Assembly (NCBI RefSeq): GCF_010731595.1
Contig: NZ_AP022582.1
Location: 5,022,001-5,086,000, forward strand
Origin: Mycobacterium seoulense
Lineage (GTDB): Bacteria; Actinomycetota; Actinomycetes; Mycobacteriales; Mycobacteriaceae
Length of the DNA: 64,000 nt
Reading direction: 5' to 3'
Shown here: positions 34,576 to 44,300 of the stretch, one piece after another
How the letters are laid out: every line of letters begins with the position of its first letter
Position numbering within the stretch: position 1 is the first letter of the stretch
Notes under the pieces: generated by a model
Told to the model about the DNA's origin: nothing
The model's database searches: none
The model's input: only the letters and a program-made list of their open reading frames with translations
Translations under genes and position numbers: made by a program

Positions 34576-35742
34576 GTGTCAGCCAACGTGGACTACGCGC
34601 TGTTGCCCCCGGAAATCAACTCGGGGCGGATGTACACCGGCCCGGGGGTCGGTTCGTTGCTGGCGGCCGCGACGGCCTGGGCTGAACTGGCCGCGCAGTT
34701 GCACGCCAGCGCCGCGTCGTACCGGTCGGTGATCTCCGCGTTGACCGGCGGGCCGTGGTTGGGTCCGGCGTCGCTGGCGCTGGCCGCGGCCGCCGCCACC
34801 AATGTGGCTTGGCTGCGCAGCAGCGCTGAAAGCGCCGAGCTGACCTTCGAACGGGCCGGCGCGGCCGTGGCCGCCTACGAGACGGCGTTCGGGTTGACGG
34901 TGCCCCCGCCGGTGATCGCGGCCAACCGCGCCGTGCTGGCGTCGCTGATCGCGACGAATGTCTTGGGGCAGAACAGCGCCGCCATCGCGACCGTCGAGGC
35001 GGAGTACTTCGAGATGTGGGCTCAGGACGCCGCGGCCATGTATGGCTATGTGGCGGCCTCCGCGACCGCCACCCAGCTGACCGATTTCGCGGAGCCCGAG
35101 GAGGTGACCGACCCGGCCGGATCGGCCCGGCAGGCCGCCGCGGTGGCGAAAGCCGTCGGCAATTCGGCCCACACCGGTGCGCAAGACGTCGCGGCGAACG
35201 ACCCCGCGACCCCCACCTTCGGCAACCTCAAACCGATCGACGAGTGGATTTCGGAGAACACACCGTTGGACGACATGGCCGCGATGTACTCGAAATACGT
35301 TGTCCCGTATGTGTCGTCGGGACAGGTGGGGGTTCAGACCGCCCAATCCTTCGGGCAGATCAGCAATGGCATCACGGCCATGACCACGTTCGGAAAGGGC
35401 CTGCTACCCGCCGCCTCGTCGGCGGCTCAGGCCGCCGGGGGTGGGACCAACGCGCTGGGCGCCGCCGGCGCCGGGCTGGGCAACGCCGGGTCGGCCGCGG
35501 CGGGGCTGGGGCGCGCGCTTCCGATCGGCGCACTGTCGGTGCCGCCGAGCTGGGCCCCGGTAACCGCGGTGACCAACCCGGGGGTCACAACCCTGACGAG
35601 CGCGGCCCCGGCCGCGGCCGACGGGCTGCACCCTTTCCCGATGGCGCCCTTTGGGCCAATGACCGGGCACACCGGCTGGCGTCAGACTCCGACGTATGGG
35701 TTCAAGCCGTCGGTCATGACCAAACCACCGGCGGCCGGCTAG
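34576..35742 (+). CDS. PPE family protein, SVP subgroup
   Basis: A 388-residue PPE protein from GTG 34576. The amino domain begins ANVDYALLPPEINSGRMYTGPG with the Pro-Pro-Glu motif, followed by a WxG-like turn in GGPWLGPASLALAAAA and the helical domain to about residue 180. The C-terminal half is Ala/Gly rich and has the subgroup signature Gxx-SVP-xx-W (GALSVPPSW near residue 315). It forms a two-gene operon with the PE gene. It is convergent with the monooxygenase gene, 3 bases apart. H37Rv has no PE/PPE pair at this place as I recall, so it is an insertion relative to that genome. Confidence 0.92.
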   Translation: MSANVDYALLPPEINSGRMYTGPGVGSLLAAATAWAELAAQLHASAASYRSVISALTGGPWLGPASLALAAAAATNVAWLRSSAESAELTFERAGAAVAAYETAFGLTVPPPVIAANRAVLASLIATNVLGQNSAAIATVEAEYFEMWAQDAAAMYGYVAASATATQLTDFAEPEEVTDPAGSARQAAAVAKAVGNSAHTGAQDVAANDPATPTFGNLKPIDEWISENTPLDDMAAMYSKYVVPYVSSGQVGVQTAQSFGQISNGITAMTTFGKGLLPAASSAAQAAGGGTNALGAAGAGLGNAGSAAAGLGRALPIGALSVPPSWAPVTAVTNPGVTTLTSAAPAAADGLHPFPMAPFGPMTGHTGWRQTPTYGFKPSVMTKPPAAG

Positions 35743-35745
35743 CGC

Positions 35746-37227
35746 TCAACCGGCCAGTGGCGCCCGGTCGGCGGCCCGCCCGAACACCATCGCCTCTTCG
35801 ATGCGGTCGAAGCGGTAGTCGATGGCGTCGGCCAGGTAGTTCTGCCGCACGTTCCACGGCCGCCTGGTTCCCGACTTGGGCAGGGCATGCACCGACCGCA
35901 GCACGTAGCCGGCGTTGATGTCCCACGACGGCTTCTCGGTCATCGGCTCGTTGCCGCGATGCGGGTAGGCATGCGTGTAGCCGTGAGCGGCCATGTGCGC
36001 CAGCAACTTCGCGGTTGCCCGGGCGGTGATGTCGGCGCGCAGGGTCCACGAAGCGTTGGTGTAGCCGACGCACCAGAACAGGTTGGGCACGTCTTCGAGC
36101 ATGTGCGCCTTGTAGACGAAGCGGTCGTTGGTCTTGATCTCGTTGCCGTCCAGGCTGATCGCGGTCCCGCCCAGCGCCTGCAGCTGCAGGCCGGTGGCGG
36201 TGACGATGATGTCGGCGTCGAGGTGCCCGCCGGATTTCAGCGCGATGCCGCCCGTGTCGAAATGGTCGATGTGGTCGGTGACCACGTCGGCGCGGCCGGC
36301 GCTGATGGCGTTGTACAGGTCGGCGTCGGGTATCAGGCACATCCGCTGGTCCCACGGGTTGTACCGCGGCTTGAAGTGGGTGTCGACGTCGTACCCGTCG
36401 GGCAGGCTACTGATCGCCTTGCGCCGCAGCAGCCAGCGCACCAACCCCGGCGCCTTGCGGGACAGCGCGAAGAACACCGCCTCGGTGAGCGCGCTGTACA
36501 TCCGGACGACGAGATGAGCCGGCTTGCGGGGCAGCACTTTCCGCGCGACGGCGGCGACCTTGCCGTACTTCGATGCGGAGATGAGATAGGTGGGCGAGCG
36601 TTGCAGCATGGTCACTTTGGCGGCCCGCTCCGACAGCGACGGAAGCAGCGTCACCGCGGTGGCCCCGCTGCCGATCACCACGATCTTCTTGCCGGTGTAG
36701 TCGAGGTCTTCCGGCCAGTGCTGGGGGTGCACGACGACGCCGCCGAACGTTTCGATGCCGGGGAAGTCGGGTGTGTACCCCTCGTCGTAGTTGTAGTAAC
36801 CGCTGCCGAAGAACAGGAATCGGCCGCGCAAAAGCTTCCGCACCCCGTCCTGCTCGACCGTGACGGTCCAGGTGTCGGTGGACGAGTCCCAGTCGGCTGA
36901 GCGCACGTAGCTGTTGAATCGGATGTGGCGATCGATGCCGTACTTGCGCGCCGTGGCGACCAGGTACTCGCGGATGTGGACACCGTCGGCCACGCCCTCC
37001 TGCCGCGTCCACGGCTCGAACGGGAAGGACAGCGTGAAGATGCTGCTGTCCGAGCGCACGCCCGGGTAGCGGAACAGGTCCCACGTGCCGCCGATCTGCG
37101 CGCGCCGTTCCAGGATGGTGTACGTCAGCTGCGGGTTGCGCTCGCCGATCCGGTAGGCCGCGTCGATGCCGGAGATGCCGGCGCCGACGATGATCACGTC
37201 GGAGTAGTCGGCTTCGCTAGGGGCCAT
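35746..37227 (-). CDS. Flavin-containing (Baeyer-Villiger-type) monooxygenase, Rv0565c-like
   Basis: A 493-residue class B flavoprotein monooxygenase. The FAD motif is VIIVGAGISGIDAAYRIGER, followed by GGTWDLFRYPGVRSDSS. The Baeyer-Villiger fingerprint is complete, FGGVVVHPQHWP with His and Trp, then the NADPH motif IVVIGSGATAVTLLPSL. The family includes EthA, which activates ethionamide-type drugs in M. tuberculosis, and Rv0565c, its paralog, occupies this position. Start is ATG 37227. A physiological ketone substrate is not known. Confidence 0.9.
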   Translation of the reverse strand: MAPSEADYSDVIIVGAGISGIDAAYRIGERNPQLTYTILERRAQIGGTWDLFRYPGVRSDSSIFTLSFPFEPWTRQEGVADGVHIREYLVATARKYGIDRHIRFNSYVRSADWDSSTDTWTVTVEQDGVRKLLRGRFLFFGSGYYNYDEGYTPDFPGIETFGGVVVHPQHWPEDLDYTGKKIVVIGSGATAVTLLPSLSERAAKVTMLQRSPTYLISASKYGKVAAVARKVLPRKPAHLVVRMYSALTEAVFFALSRKAPGLVRWLLRRKAISSLPDGYDVDTHFKPRYNPWDQRMCLIPDADLYNAISAGRADVVTDHIDHFDTGGIALKSGGHLDADIIVTATGLQLQALGGTAISLDGNEIKTNDRFVYKAHMLEDVPNLFWCVGYTNASWTLRADITARATAKLLAHMAAHGYTHAYPHRGNEPMTEKPSWDINAGYVLRSVHALPKSGTRRPWNVRQNYLADAIDYRFDRIEEAMVFGRAADRAPLAG

Positions 37228-37321
37228 CGTGAACCTCGCTCACATCGTGGGGCTGGTCACTACATTAGGCACCCACCGGTTGGCCGGGCCAGCGATTCTC
37301 ACCGAGCGTTCGACGTGCGGG

Positions 37322-37813
37322 CTACCGGTAATTGACGAACTGCAGCGCCACGTCCAGGTCGGCCTGCTTGAGCATCGAGATGACGGCCTGCAGGTCGTCG
37401 CGCTTTTTGCTGCTGACGCGGATCTCGTCGCCCTGGATCTGCGTCTTGACGCCCTTGGGCCCCTCGTCGCGGATCAGCTTGGTGATCTTTTTGGCGTGCT
37501 CACTGTCGATGCCCTGCTTCAGGGTGCCGCTGACCTTGTAGGTCTTGCCGGACGCCTGCGGTTCGCCGGCGTCGAAGGCCTTCATCGAGATGTCACGCCG
37601 GATGAGCTTCTCCTTGAAGACGTCGACGGCGGCCTTGACGCGTTCCTCGGTGGACGATGTCAGCTCGATAGCCTCGTCGCCCTTCCACGCGATCATGGTG
37701 TCGGTGCCGCGGAAGTCGAAGCGGGTGGCCAGCTCCTTGGCGGCCTGGTTGAGTGCGTTGTCGACCTCTTGGCGCTCGACTTTGCTGACAATGTCGAACG
37801 ATGAGTCCGCCAT
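37322..37813 (-). CDS. YajQ-family nucleotide-binding protein (Rv0566c-like)
   Basis: A 163-residue protein with the exact length of Rv0566c. It starts [24 protein letters not shown] and continues with [10 protein letters not shown] and [50 protein letters not shown], all hallmark blocks of the YajQ family of two ferredoxin-like domains. Family members bind nucleotides, and some bind cyclic di-GMP. It is transcribed away from the tRNA-Tyr gene, 70 bases away. Confidence 0.92.
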   Translation of the reverse strand: MADSSFDIVSKVERQEVDNALNQAAKELATRFDFRGTDTMIAWKGDEAIELTSSTEERVKAAVDVFKEKLIRRDISMKAFDAGEPQASGKTYKVSGTLKQGIDSEHAKKITKLIRDEGPKGVKTQIQGDEIRVSSKKRDDLQAVISMLKQADLDVALQFVNYR

Positions 37814-37882
37814 GCGATCCGTCCCTTCATCCGGTGATGGCCGTTTGTGCTTTGTCTACCCCCTCGTTGTAACCTGTCTGGC

Positions 37883-37966
37883 GGCAGGTTGCCCGAGCGG
37901 CCAATGGGAGCGGACTGTAAATCCGTCGCGAAAGCTTCACAGGTTCGAATCCTGTACCTGCCACCA
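37883..37966 (+). tRNA. tyrT: tRNA-Tyr (GTA)
   Basis: The acceptor arms GGCAGGT and ACCTGCC pair fully, with discriminator A and an encoded CCA. The anticodon GTA lies at 37917-37919 in ACTGTAAA, the T arm reads CAGGTTCGAATCCTG, and a long variable arm places it in class II, as bacterial tRNA-Tyr is. It marks the left edge of the 25.7-kb block that separates it from the cyp135B1-like gene. Confidence 0.97.
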
Positions 37967-37984
37967 AGGTCAGAGCGCCAGGCG

Positions 37985-38914
37985 TCAGCCGCTCAAGCGT
38001 TGTGGCGATGACGGTTTCGGCTCGTCGGCGATTCTGATGTCGCGCCCGGCGCCCGCCGACACGGTGGCGGCCTCGCCGTGGGCCAGGCCCACCGTCGCGA
38101 CGATCACCAACACCGCCGCCACGGTCAGCACCACCCAATCAAAGCCGTGGGCGTCCAGTGTCTCGCCGAGCACGGTGATGCCCAGGACCGCACCCACGAT
38201 CGGCTTGGCGGCGATGATCGTCGGCAACGAGGCGGTCAAAGCGCCTGCGCGGTAAGCGGATTGGTGGAAGATCATCCCGGCTGCCCCGCAGAACACCCAG
38301 CCGTACAGCTCGGGTCTTGTCCACAACTGGTCGGGGTTGTGTTCGAGGATGTCGACGACGCCCTTCATCAGCACCGCGAAGACCGCCAGCAACGATCCGG
38401 CGACCGCCGCGAGCAACAGCGCGGCCAGCGGACGGTCCGACCAGATCCGGGCGCCCAGCAGTCCCAATAGCAGCGGCGGGGCCATCACGAGGGCCACCAC
38501 GAGCCAGACGTGGGCCGGCGCGCGTTCCTGACCGCCCACCGGAGCGCCGACCGAGATGACGACCACCAACGCCGCCGTCAGCAACACCGCCCATATCCAC
38601 TCGCCGCGGGTGACGGGGTGGCGGCTCATCCGCGCGTAGATCGGCAGGGCGAACAGCAGCGCGGTCACCTGCAGCGACATCACCAACAGCACGGAGCCCT
38701 TGTCCAGGGCCGCGGCGAGCAGGCAGTAGCTGGCGATGTCTCCGAGACCGCCCATCCACCAACGCCTATCGCGCAACAGCATGCCGAACAGCGCCAGGTG
38801 GCCGACCGGTTTGTCGGTTACCTCCTGCGCGGAGCGCTGCCGCACCACGTTCCCGATCGCCGACGCGAGCGCGGCGCACAGGGCGAGGATCGCCGCCATA
38901 TCAGCCCTCGACAT
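37985..38914 (-). CDS. DMT/EamA-type multidrug or metabolite transporter
   Basis: A 309-residue membrane protein with ten predicted helices arranged as two five-helix repeats. The first repeat starts ADMAAILALCAALASAIGNVVRQRSAQ, the second near residue 160. The late segment TIIAAKPIVGAVLGITVLGETLDAHG is the usual EamA helix 9 with its conserved Pro and Glu. The N-terminal QRSAQE loop resembles the mycobacterial DMT group. It lies 18 bases from tRNA-Tyr, in the opposite direction. Substrate unknown. Confidence 0.82.
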   Translation of the reverse strand: MSRADMAAILALCAALASAIGNVVRQRSAQEVTDKPVGHLALFGMLLRDRRWWMGGLGDIASYCLLAAALDKGSVLLVMSLQVTALLFALPIYARMSRHPVTRGEWIWAVLLTAALVVVISVGAPVGGQERAPAHVWLVVALVMAPPLLLGLLGARIWSDRPLAALLLAAVAGSLLAVFAVLMKGVVDILEHNPDQLWTRPELYGWVFCGAAGMIFHQSAYRAGALTASLPTIIAAKPIVGAVLGITVLGETLDAHGFDWVVLTVAAVLVIVATVGLAHGEAATVSAGAGRDIRIADEPKPSSPQRLSG

Positions 38915-38932
38915 GTGACCAATCTAGTCGTG

Positions 38933-39820
38933 TCACGGCAAACCGCTCGCCGAGAGCGGGAAGGCGGTGCCGGTGAGCTCCTCGGAAAGGTCCCACAGCG
39001 CCGTCGCGGTGCCCGCCCGCTTGGCGGGCCAGTTACGCCAGGTCGGCTGGGTGCGGCCGTAGAGGCCGAAGCGCGGGCCGACGTAGGTGTCGCCCGGCAG
39101 ATCCTGTGACACCGCGTACAGCGTCTGCCGGGCGCCGAAGTCGGCGTCGGTGGACACGATGCGGTCGACGGCCAAGACCGCGGCGTCGCCCAGCCTTCGT
39201 CCGGAGTTGCCTTGCAGGTTCGTGTGCGACCAGCCGGGATGGGCGGCCAGCGCGCGCAGTGGGGAGCCGACGGCATTCAGGCGTCGCTGCAGTTCGCTGG
39301 TGAACAGCAGGTTGGCCAGCTTGGATTGGCTGTAGGCCAGCCACGCCGAATACGGGCGCGACCGCCAGTTCAGGTCTTTGAGGCTGATGTAGCCGAAGTG
39401 GTGCATCAGCGACGACACCGTCACCACCCGGTCGGTGAGCTTGGGCAGCAGCAGGTTGGTCAACGCGAAGTGGCCGAGGTGATTGGTGCCGATCTGGCCC
39501 TCGAAGCCGTCGGCGGTCACCGCGTGTTTGGTCGCCATGATGCCGGCGTTGTTGACCAGCACGTCGACCGTGCCCAACTCCTCGGCGAAGCGCCGCACGG
39601 AGTCCAGGTCCTGCAGGTCGAGCTGGCGCACCTCGACATCACCGGCCATCCGCTCGGCGGCGGCCTTGCCCTTGTCCGTGTTGCGCACCGCCAGCACGAC
39701 GCGGGCACCGACCCGCGCCAATTCGCGCGCGGTGACCTCGCCGAGGCCGGCGTTGGCCCCGGTGATCACGACGGTGCGTCCGGCGAACGAAGGCAACTCC
39801 GCGGCGGTCCAACCTGGCAT
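38933..39820 (-). CDS. Short-chain dehydrogenase/reductase
   Basis: A 295-residue SDR resembling the retinol-dehydrogenase-like group. Motifs are GRTVVITGANAGLGEVTAREL, LDLQDLDSV, NNAGIMA, the serine in VVTVSSLMHH and the active-site YSQSKLANLLFTSELQRRL. Arg in LAVRNTDKGK suggests NADP(H). ATG 39820 is used because it starts at the natural WTAAELPSFAGRTVVITGAN lead. It is 18 bases upstream of the EamA gene on the same strand, so the two may be co-transcribed. Confidence 0.87.
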   Translation of the reverse strand: MPGWTAAELPSFAGRTVVITGANAGLGEVTARELARVGARVVLAVRNTDKGKAAAERMAGDVEVRQLDLQDLDSVRRFAEELGTVDVLVNNAGIMATKHAVTADGFEGQIGTNHLGHFALTNLLLPKLTDRVVTVSSLMHHFGYISLKDLNWRSRPYSAWLAYSQSKLANLLFTSELQRRLNAVGSPLRALAAHPGWSHTNLQGNSGRRLGDAAVLAVDRIVSTDADFGARQTLYAVSQDLPGDTYVGPRFGLYGRTQPTWRNWPAKRAGTATALWDLSEELTGTAFPLSASGLP

Positions 39821-39911
39821 GCAGCCCACCCTAACTAGGTGATCTGGTCCATCGGAACGCCGCAGGTATCGTGCGTGGGATGGCCAGCGGAACCTCACCA
39901 GGACGCCACGG

Positions 39912-40898
39912 ATGTATCTAGGGGTCATCGTCAATCCGGCCGCGCGCAGGAATCGCCGCGCGCGGGGCGACCGCGTCGCCGAGTTGCGCCGCATCGTCGG
40001 CCCGTGGGGCGAGGTGCACGAGACCGCGTCGACCGAGGACCTCGCCAAGACCCTGGACGAGATCCATTCGCGGGTCACTCACCTCGTCGGCGACGGGGGA
40101 GACGGCGCGCTGCACTGGTTGATCAACGAGATGGAGCGCTGCGAGAGCGACCCGGAACGCTGGCCGGCCTTCGTGCCCACCAACGGGGGCAGCGTCAACG
40201 CCGTCGCCCGCAAGGCGGGGGTGCGCGGGCGGCCCGACGCCGTCATCCGCGCGCTGGCGGCGGCCGCGGCGGCCGACCGGCCCCCGCCCGAGATACGCCT
40301 GGACACCTTGCAACTCGACGGCGAAACCGCCGACGGCGCGGCGTTTCACCGCCTGTGCTTCGGGCTGGCCGCCGGGGGTGTCGGAAACCGGTTCTACGAC
40401 ATGTACTACGGAAAGCCCGACCACGGCCGCGGCGAAGTCGCGAAGGTGATCGGGCGTTCGTTCCGCGACTACCTCGCGTCCAAGGTCGGCCGCTCGCAGG
40501 CCACCAATTACGCGTCCGTGCTGTTCGCCCCGACGTCCGCCCGAGTCGTCATCGACGGCGAGGAGCTCCCGACGCGGACGCACCGCCTGCTGCACGCCGG
40601 CGCCATCGACCTGAGGATCGGTGGGCCGTTCCGGCTTTTCCCCAAGGCCGAAGACCCGGGCGCGCTGCACTTCCAGGCCGGCGAGATAAGGCCCTCGAGG
40701 ATCGTCGCGCAGCTTCCCGCGGCGCTCACCAACGGGACGGTGCGCGGTCGCCGGGTGCGCGACGTCAACGGGCGCGAGATGATCATCGAGGCCGATGGCG
40801 AGCCGCTCTCGCCGATCATCGACGGCGAACGGTTCGTCGGCATCACCAAGCTGGTGGTCCGCGCCGGCCCGCTCATCCGGGTCGCCAGGACCGGCTGA
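39912..40898 (+). CDS. Diacylglycerol/sphingosine kinase-like protein
   Basis: A 328-residue protein of the DAGK catalytic-domain superfamily. It opens YLGVIVNPAARRNRRARGD, with the NP motif of lipid kinases. The nucleotide motif is LVGDGGDGALHWLINEM, a variant of GGDGT with Ala for Thr, and VPTNGGSVNAVARKAGV replaces the usual GTGN phosphate loop with GGSVN. The C-terminal beta domain ends EPLSPIIDGERFVGI. Because both nucleotide motifs are altered, activity or phosphate donor may differ from YegS-type kinases. It sits alone, divergent from the SDR gene. Confidence 0.78.
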   Translation: MYLGVIVNPAARRNRRARGDRVAELRRIVGPWGEVHETASTEDLAKTLDEIHSRVTHLVGDGGDGALHWLINEMERCESDPERWPAFVPTNGGSVNAVARKAGVRGRPDAVIRALAAAAAADRPPPEIRLDTLQLDGETADGAAFHRLCFGLAAGGVGNRFYDMYYGKPDHGRGEVAKVIGRSFRDYLASKVGRSQATNYASVLFAPTSARVVIDGEELPTRTHRLLHAGAIDLRIGGPFRLFPKAEDPGALHFQAGEIRPSRIVAQLPAALTNGTVRGRRVRDVNGREMIIEADGEPLSPIIDGERFVGITKLVVRAGPLIRVARTG

Positions 40899-40899
40899 C

Positions 40900-40913
40900 T
40901 CCGTACGTCAGTA
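40900..40913. repeat. 14-base repeat TCCGTACGTCAGTA, copy 1
   Basis: This copy begins just after the stop of the lipid-kinase-like gene. An identical 14-mer occurs at 41082-41095 and a near-identical inverted copy at 41157-41169. Chance recurrence of a 14-mer within 200 bases is very unlikely. Confidence 0.65.
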
Positions 40914-41081
40914 GATCAGCACCGCGGGCCGGGAACGGTGCCGGAAATCACTGTCCGGCACGAATGGGGATAGCACCGATTCGACCCGCTTTGGGCCGGT
41001 TTATGTCGTTTGCGGTGTCGATGCGAAATGCGGCCGGAGAACCGAACCGTGGCTCCGCCGATAAATCAGGATAAGCATAAT

Positions 41082-41095
41082 TCCGTACGTCAGTA
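41082..41095. repeat. 14-base repeat TCCGTACGTCAGTA, copy 2
   Basis: This is an exact second copy, 182 bases after the first and about 260 bases before the FAAL-ACP-reductase start. It contains the CGTACG palindrome. Confidence 0.65.
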
Positions 41096-41156
41096 TCCAC
41101 GGGTCTACGGGCCGCAGGCGGCGACTAAATGCCGAGCTAGACGTGATAATCGGAGA

Positions 41157-41169
41157 TACTGATGTACGC
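41157..41169. repeat. Inverted partial copy of the 14-base repeat
   Basis: TACTGATGTACGC matches the reverse complement of the repeat (TACTGACGTACGG) at 11 of 13 positions. With copy 2 it makes an inverted pair with 61 bases between the two copies, as an operator pair might. Confidence 0.45.
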
Positions 41170-41295
41170 ATTTGCGGACGGGTCGTCCGTGATTCGGGGC
41201 GGTTGATGTGCCTTGCCTGTGTGGTGAATGTGCAATGCCCAACAATGTCCCCGCACGCTTTGCCTGGTATCGGTCAGCGGCGTTACATTGGGCTT

Positions 41296-41307
41296 TATCA
41301 ATTGATA
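41296..41307. promoter_or_regulatory. Perfect palindrome TATCAATTGATA in the FAAL promoter
   Basis: A 12-base perfect palindrome about 50 bases before the ATG of the megaenzyme. Its place and AT content fit an operator overlapping a promoter. No regulator gene is next to it. Confidence 0.5.
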
Positions 41308-41356
41308 CGAAACTTCTTATGGCTGATAGTTGACCCGGAAGGGGGTGGCTCCTGCG

Positions 41357-44300
41357 ATGGAGACGCTCATCGATCATCTGCACAAGTGGGAAGCGCTGAC
41401 GCCGGACAAGACTCTCTTCCGGTTCGTCGACGACGAAGGCCGGGAACAGGAGCACTACACCTACCAGGCTTTCGCCGAGCGGACGCGTGAGCTGGCCGCA
41501 TACCTGACGACGGAAGCCGGTCTGCGCCGGGGAGATCGCGCGCTGCTGGTCTATCCGCCCAGTTTGGAGATGGTGGCGGCGTTCTACGCGTGCGCCCGGA
41601 TCGGGGTGATCGCCGTGCCGGTCAGCCCCCCGCTGCCGATGTCGTTCGAGTCGGGGCTGGCCAAACTCGCCTTCATCGCGCGGGACTGCCAAGCCAAGGC
41701 GGTGCTGTCGACCAAGCAGTTCGAGTACGACTACCGCCTGCTGCTCAACCACCTCGACAGCGGGTCGCCCTGGCCGGACGCCCAGCGTCCCCCGGAATTG
41801 CCGTGGTTCGGAACCGATGGCACGCAGGAGTTCGGCGGCGCGCCCGTCCCCGACACACCCGGGCCGGTGCTGTTCCTGCAATACACCTCCGGCTCCACCA
41901 GCGACCCGAAGGGCGTGGTCGTCACCCACGCCAACGTCATCGCCAACGCGTCGGCCTTCACCGGCGGCGAAGTCCTGGTCAGCTGGCTGCCCCAGCACCA
42001 CGACATGGGCTTGATCTCCGCCTACCTGTTCATCCTGCTGATCGGGGGGACCACGCACGCGATGTCACCGCTGGACTTCCTCAAGCGGCCGTCGGCCTGG
42101 CTGCGGCTGATCAGTGACGTGCGCGCCACCCACACGCCGGTGCCCAACTTCGCGCTGGAGTTGTGCCTGCGCGAGGACAAGCTGCCCACCTCCGAGCTGG
42201 CCGGGATCGACCTGAGCTGCCTGGAGAGCATCGTCGTGGGCGCGGAGCCGCTGCGCGCCAGCACATTCACGCGGTTCCGGGAGCGCTTTGCCCCCTACGG
42301 CCTTGACCCCAACGCGCTCACCGGCGCCTACGGCATGGCCGAAAACACCCTGATCGTCTCGCTGCGCGGGCGCCAGACCCTGGCCCTCAACAAGCGCGCG
42401 CTGGAGCAGAATCTCGCCCGGGTCGAAAAGGCTCAGCCCCAGAACAGCAACCAGGCCCCGGTGGTGAGTTGCGGCAAGCCCATCGACGGCAACGTGGTCC
42501 GCATCGTCGACCCGGAGTCCGGGCGGGCGCTCGGCGAGGGCCGGGTCGGCGAGGTCTGGCTGGACGGGCCGTCCAAGGGCGGCGGCTACTGGAACCGCCC
42601 CGAGCTGACCGCCGAGGCCTTCGCGGCCCGCATCCCCGGCGACGACGAGCACACCTACCTGCGGACCGGTGACCTCGGCTTCCTGTACGAGGGCGAGCTG
42701 TTCGTCTGCGGCCGCAGCAAGGACCTCATCATCGTCCGCGGCGTCAACTGCTACCCCTCGGACATCGAGGGCATCGTGGAGCGGTCGGCGCCCGAGGTCC
42801 GCGGCGGCTGCGTCGCCGCGTTCGCGGTGGAGCACGACGAGCAGGAAGCGCTGACCGTGGTGGCCGAGGTCCGCGACGCACAGGCGCTGCCGGACGGCAA
42901 GGCGTTGGCGCGGGCCATCCGCCGGCACGGCCACGTCGACCCGCATGCCATCGCGTTCGTGCCCGCGCACAGCATTCCCAAGACCACGTCGGGGAAGATC
43001 AGGCGCTCCTCGACGCGCCAGCTCTGGCTGGACGGCGAGCTTCCCGTGCTGTCGACCTACACGCATCAGCCCCACGAGCGGCCGGACGCGACCAACGGCC
43101 CGCTGGACCGGTTCCGCAACCTCATCGAGAGTTACGACCTCACGGGCGAGGAGGACTGCTCCTTCGCGGACCTCGGCATCGACTCGCTGGCGCTCGCCGA
43201 GCTGCGCGCCGACCTGCAGGCCCTCCTGGAAGAGCACGGCGCCGGGGACCTGGCCGAGGAGGTCAACACGCGCCTGCTGCAGCGGCTGACGGTGGCCGAG
43301 TTCTTCCGGCTCGTCGGGCAGTTCGGTGCGGGGTCCGGGCAGCCGCTGGACGCGCTCCGCCGGGCGCTGGACCAGATCTCGGCCGAGTACGAGGCCTACG
43401 AGGTCGCCCGGATGCGGGCCGACGCGCAGCTGCCACTGCCGGCCCTGCCGCCGGCGCGGTCGGGTGCGCCCGACGGCATCCTGTTGACGGGGGCGACCGG
43501 GTTCCTGGGCCCGTTCCTGGTGGCCAGCCTGCTCGGCCGGACGTCCCACACCGTGCACGCGCTGGTGCGCGCCACGGACGAGACCCACGGGCTGGACCGG
43601 ATCGTCGCGTCGCTGCGCAAGGCCCGGCTGTGGTCCCCGGCTCTGGAAGCCGAGGTCCGCGAGCGGGTGCGGGTGGTCTGCGGTGACCTCGCCGAGCCGC
43701 AGCTGGGCCTCGGCGAGGCGGGGTTCCGGCGGCTGGCCGAGAGCGTCGGCACCATCGTCCACAACGGCGCCCTGGTCAACTACGTGCGGACCTACGACGC
43801 CCTGCGACCCGCCAACGTGATCGGGACGCACGAGCTGCTGCGCCTGGCCATGACCGCGCACCGCAAGACCTTCCACCTGGTCTCCAGCACCTTCATCTAC
43901 GGCTGGAGCGTCAAGCCGGTGGTCGGGGAGTCCGACGCGAACCCGGAGATGAACGCCCTGGACTTCGGCTACTCGCAGACCAAGTGGGTCGCCGAGCAAC
44001 TGACCTTCGCCGCCCAGCGGCAGGGGCTCGACGTGCGCATCTTCCGGCCCTCGCTGATCGCACCGACCGGCGCGGGCTTCGGCAGCCAGGACGACATCCT
44101 GGTGCGCACCGTGGCGTTCATGATCGAGCACGGCGTCGCCGCCGACGCGCTCAACCAGCTCAGCCTGCTGCCCGCGGACCTGATCGCCGACCACATCGTC
44201 GCGCTGATGGACCTACCGGCCGACGCGGGCACGGTGTTCAACATGACGGCCGACGACTACTACAACCTGACCGACCTCACCCGGATCCTGTCCGAGCGCT

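Larger units (their letters stand above)
40914..41356. other. Long upstream region of the FAAL operon
   Basis: About 440 bases contain no supportable gene. They hold two further copies of the 14-base repeat, a 12-base perfect palindrome at 41296, and stretches richer in A and T than the flanks (for example 41286-41330). The region has the character of a regulated promoter for the four-gene operon that follows. Confidence 0.6.

Noticed and set aside
42065..44194. 709-codon reading frame on the minus strand
   Set aside because: It lies wholly antisense to the FAAL-ACP-reductase. Its composition is a GC-rich mirror of that gene, with no recognisable domain.
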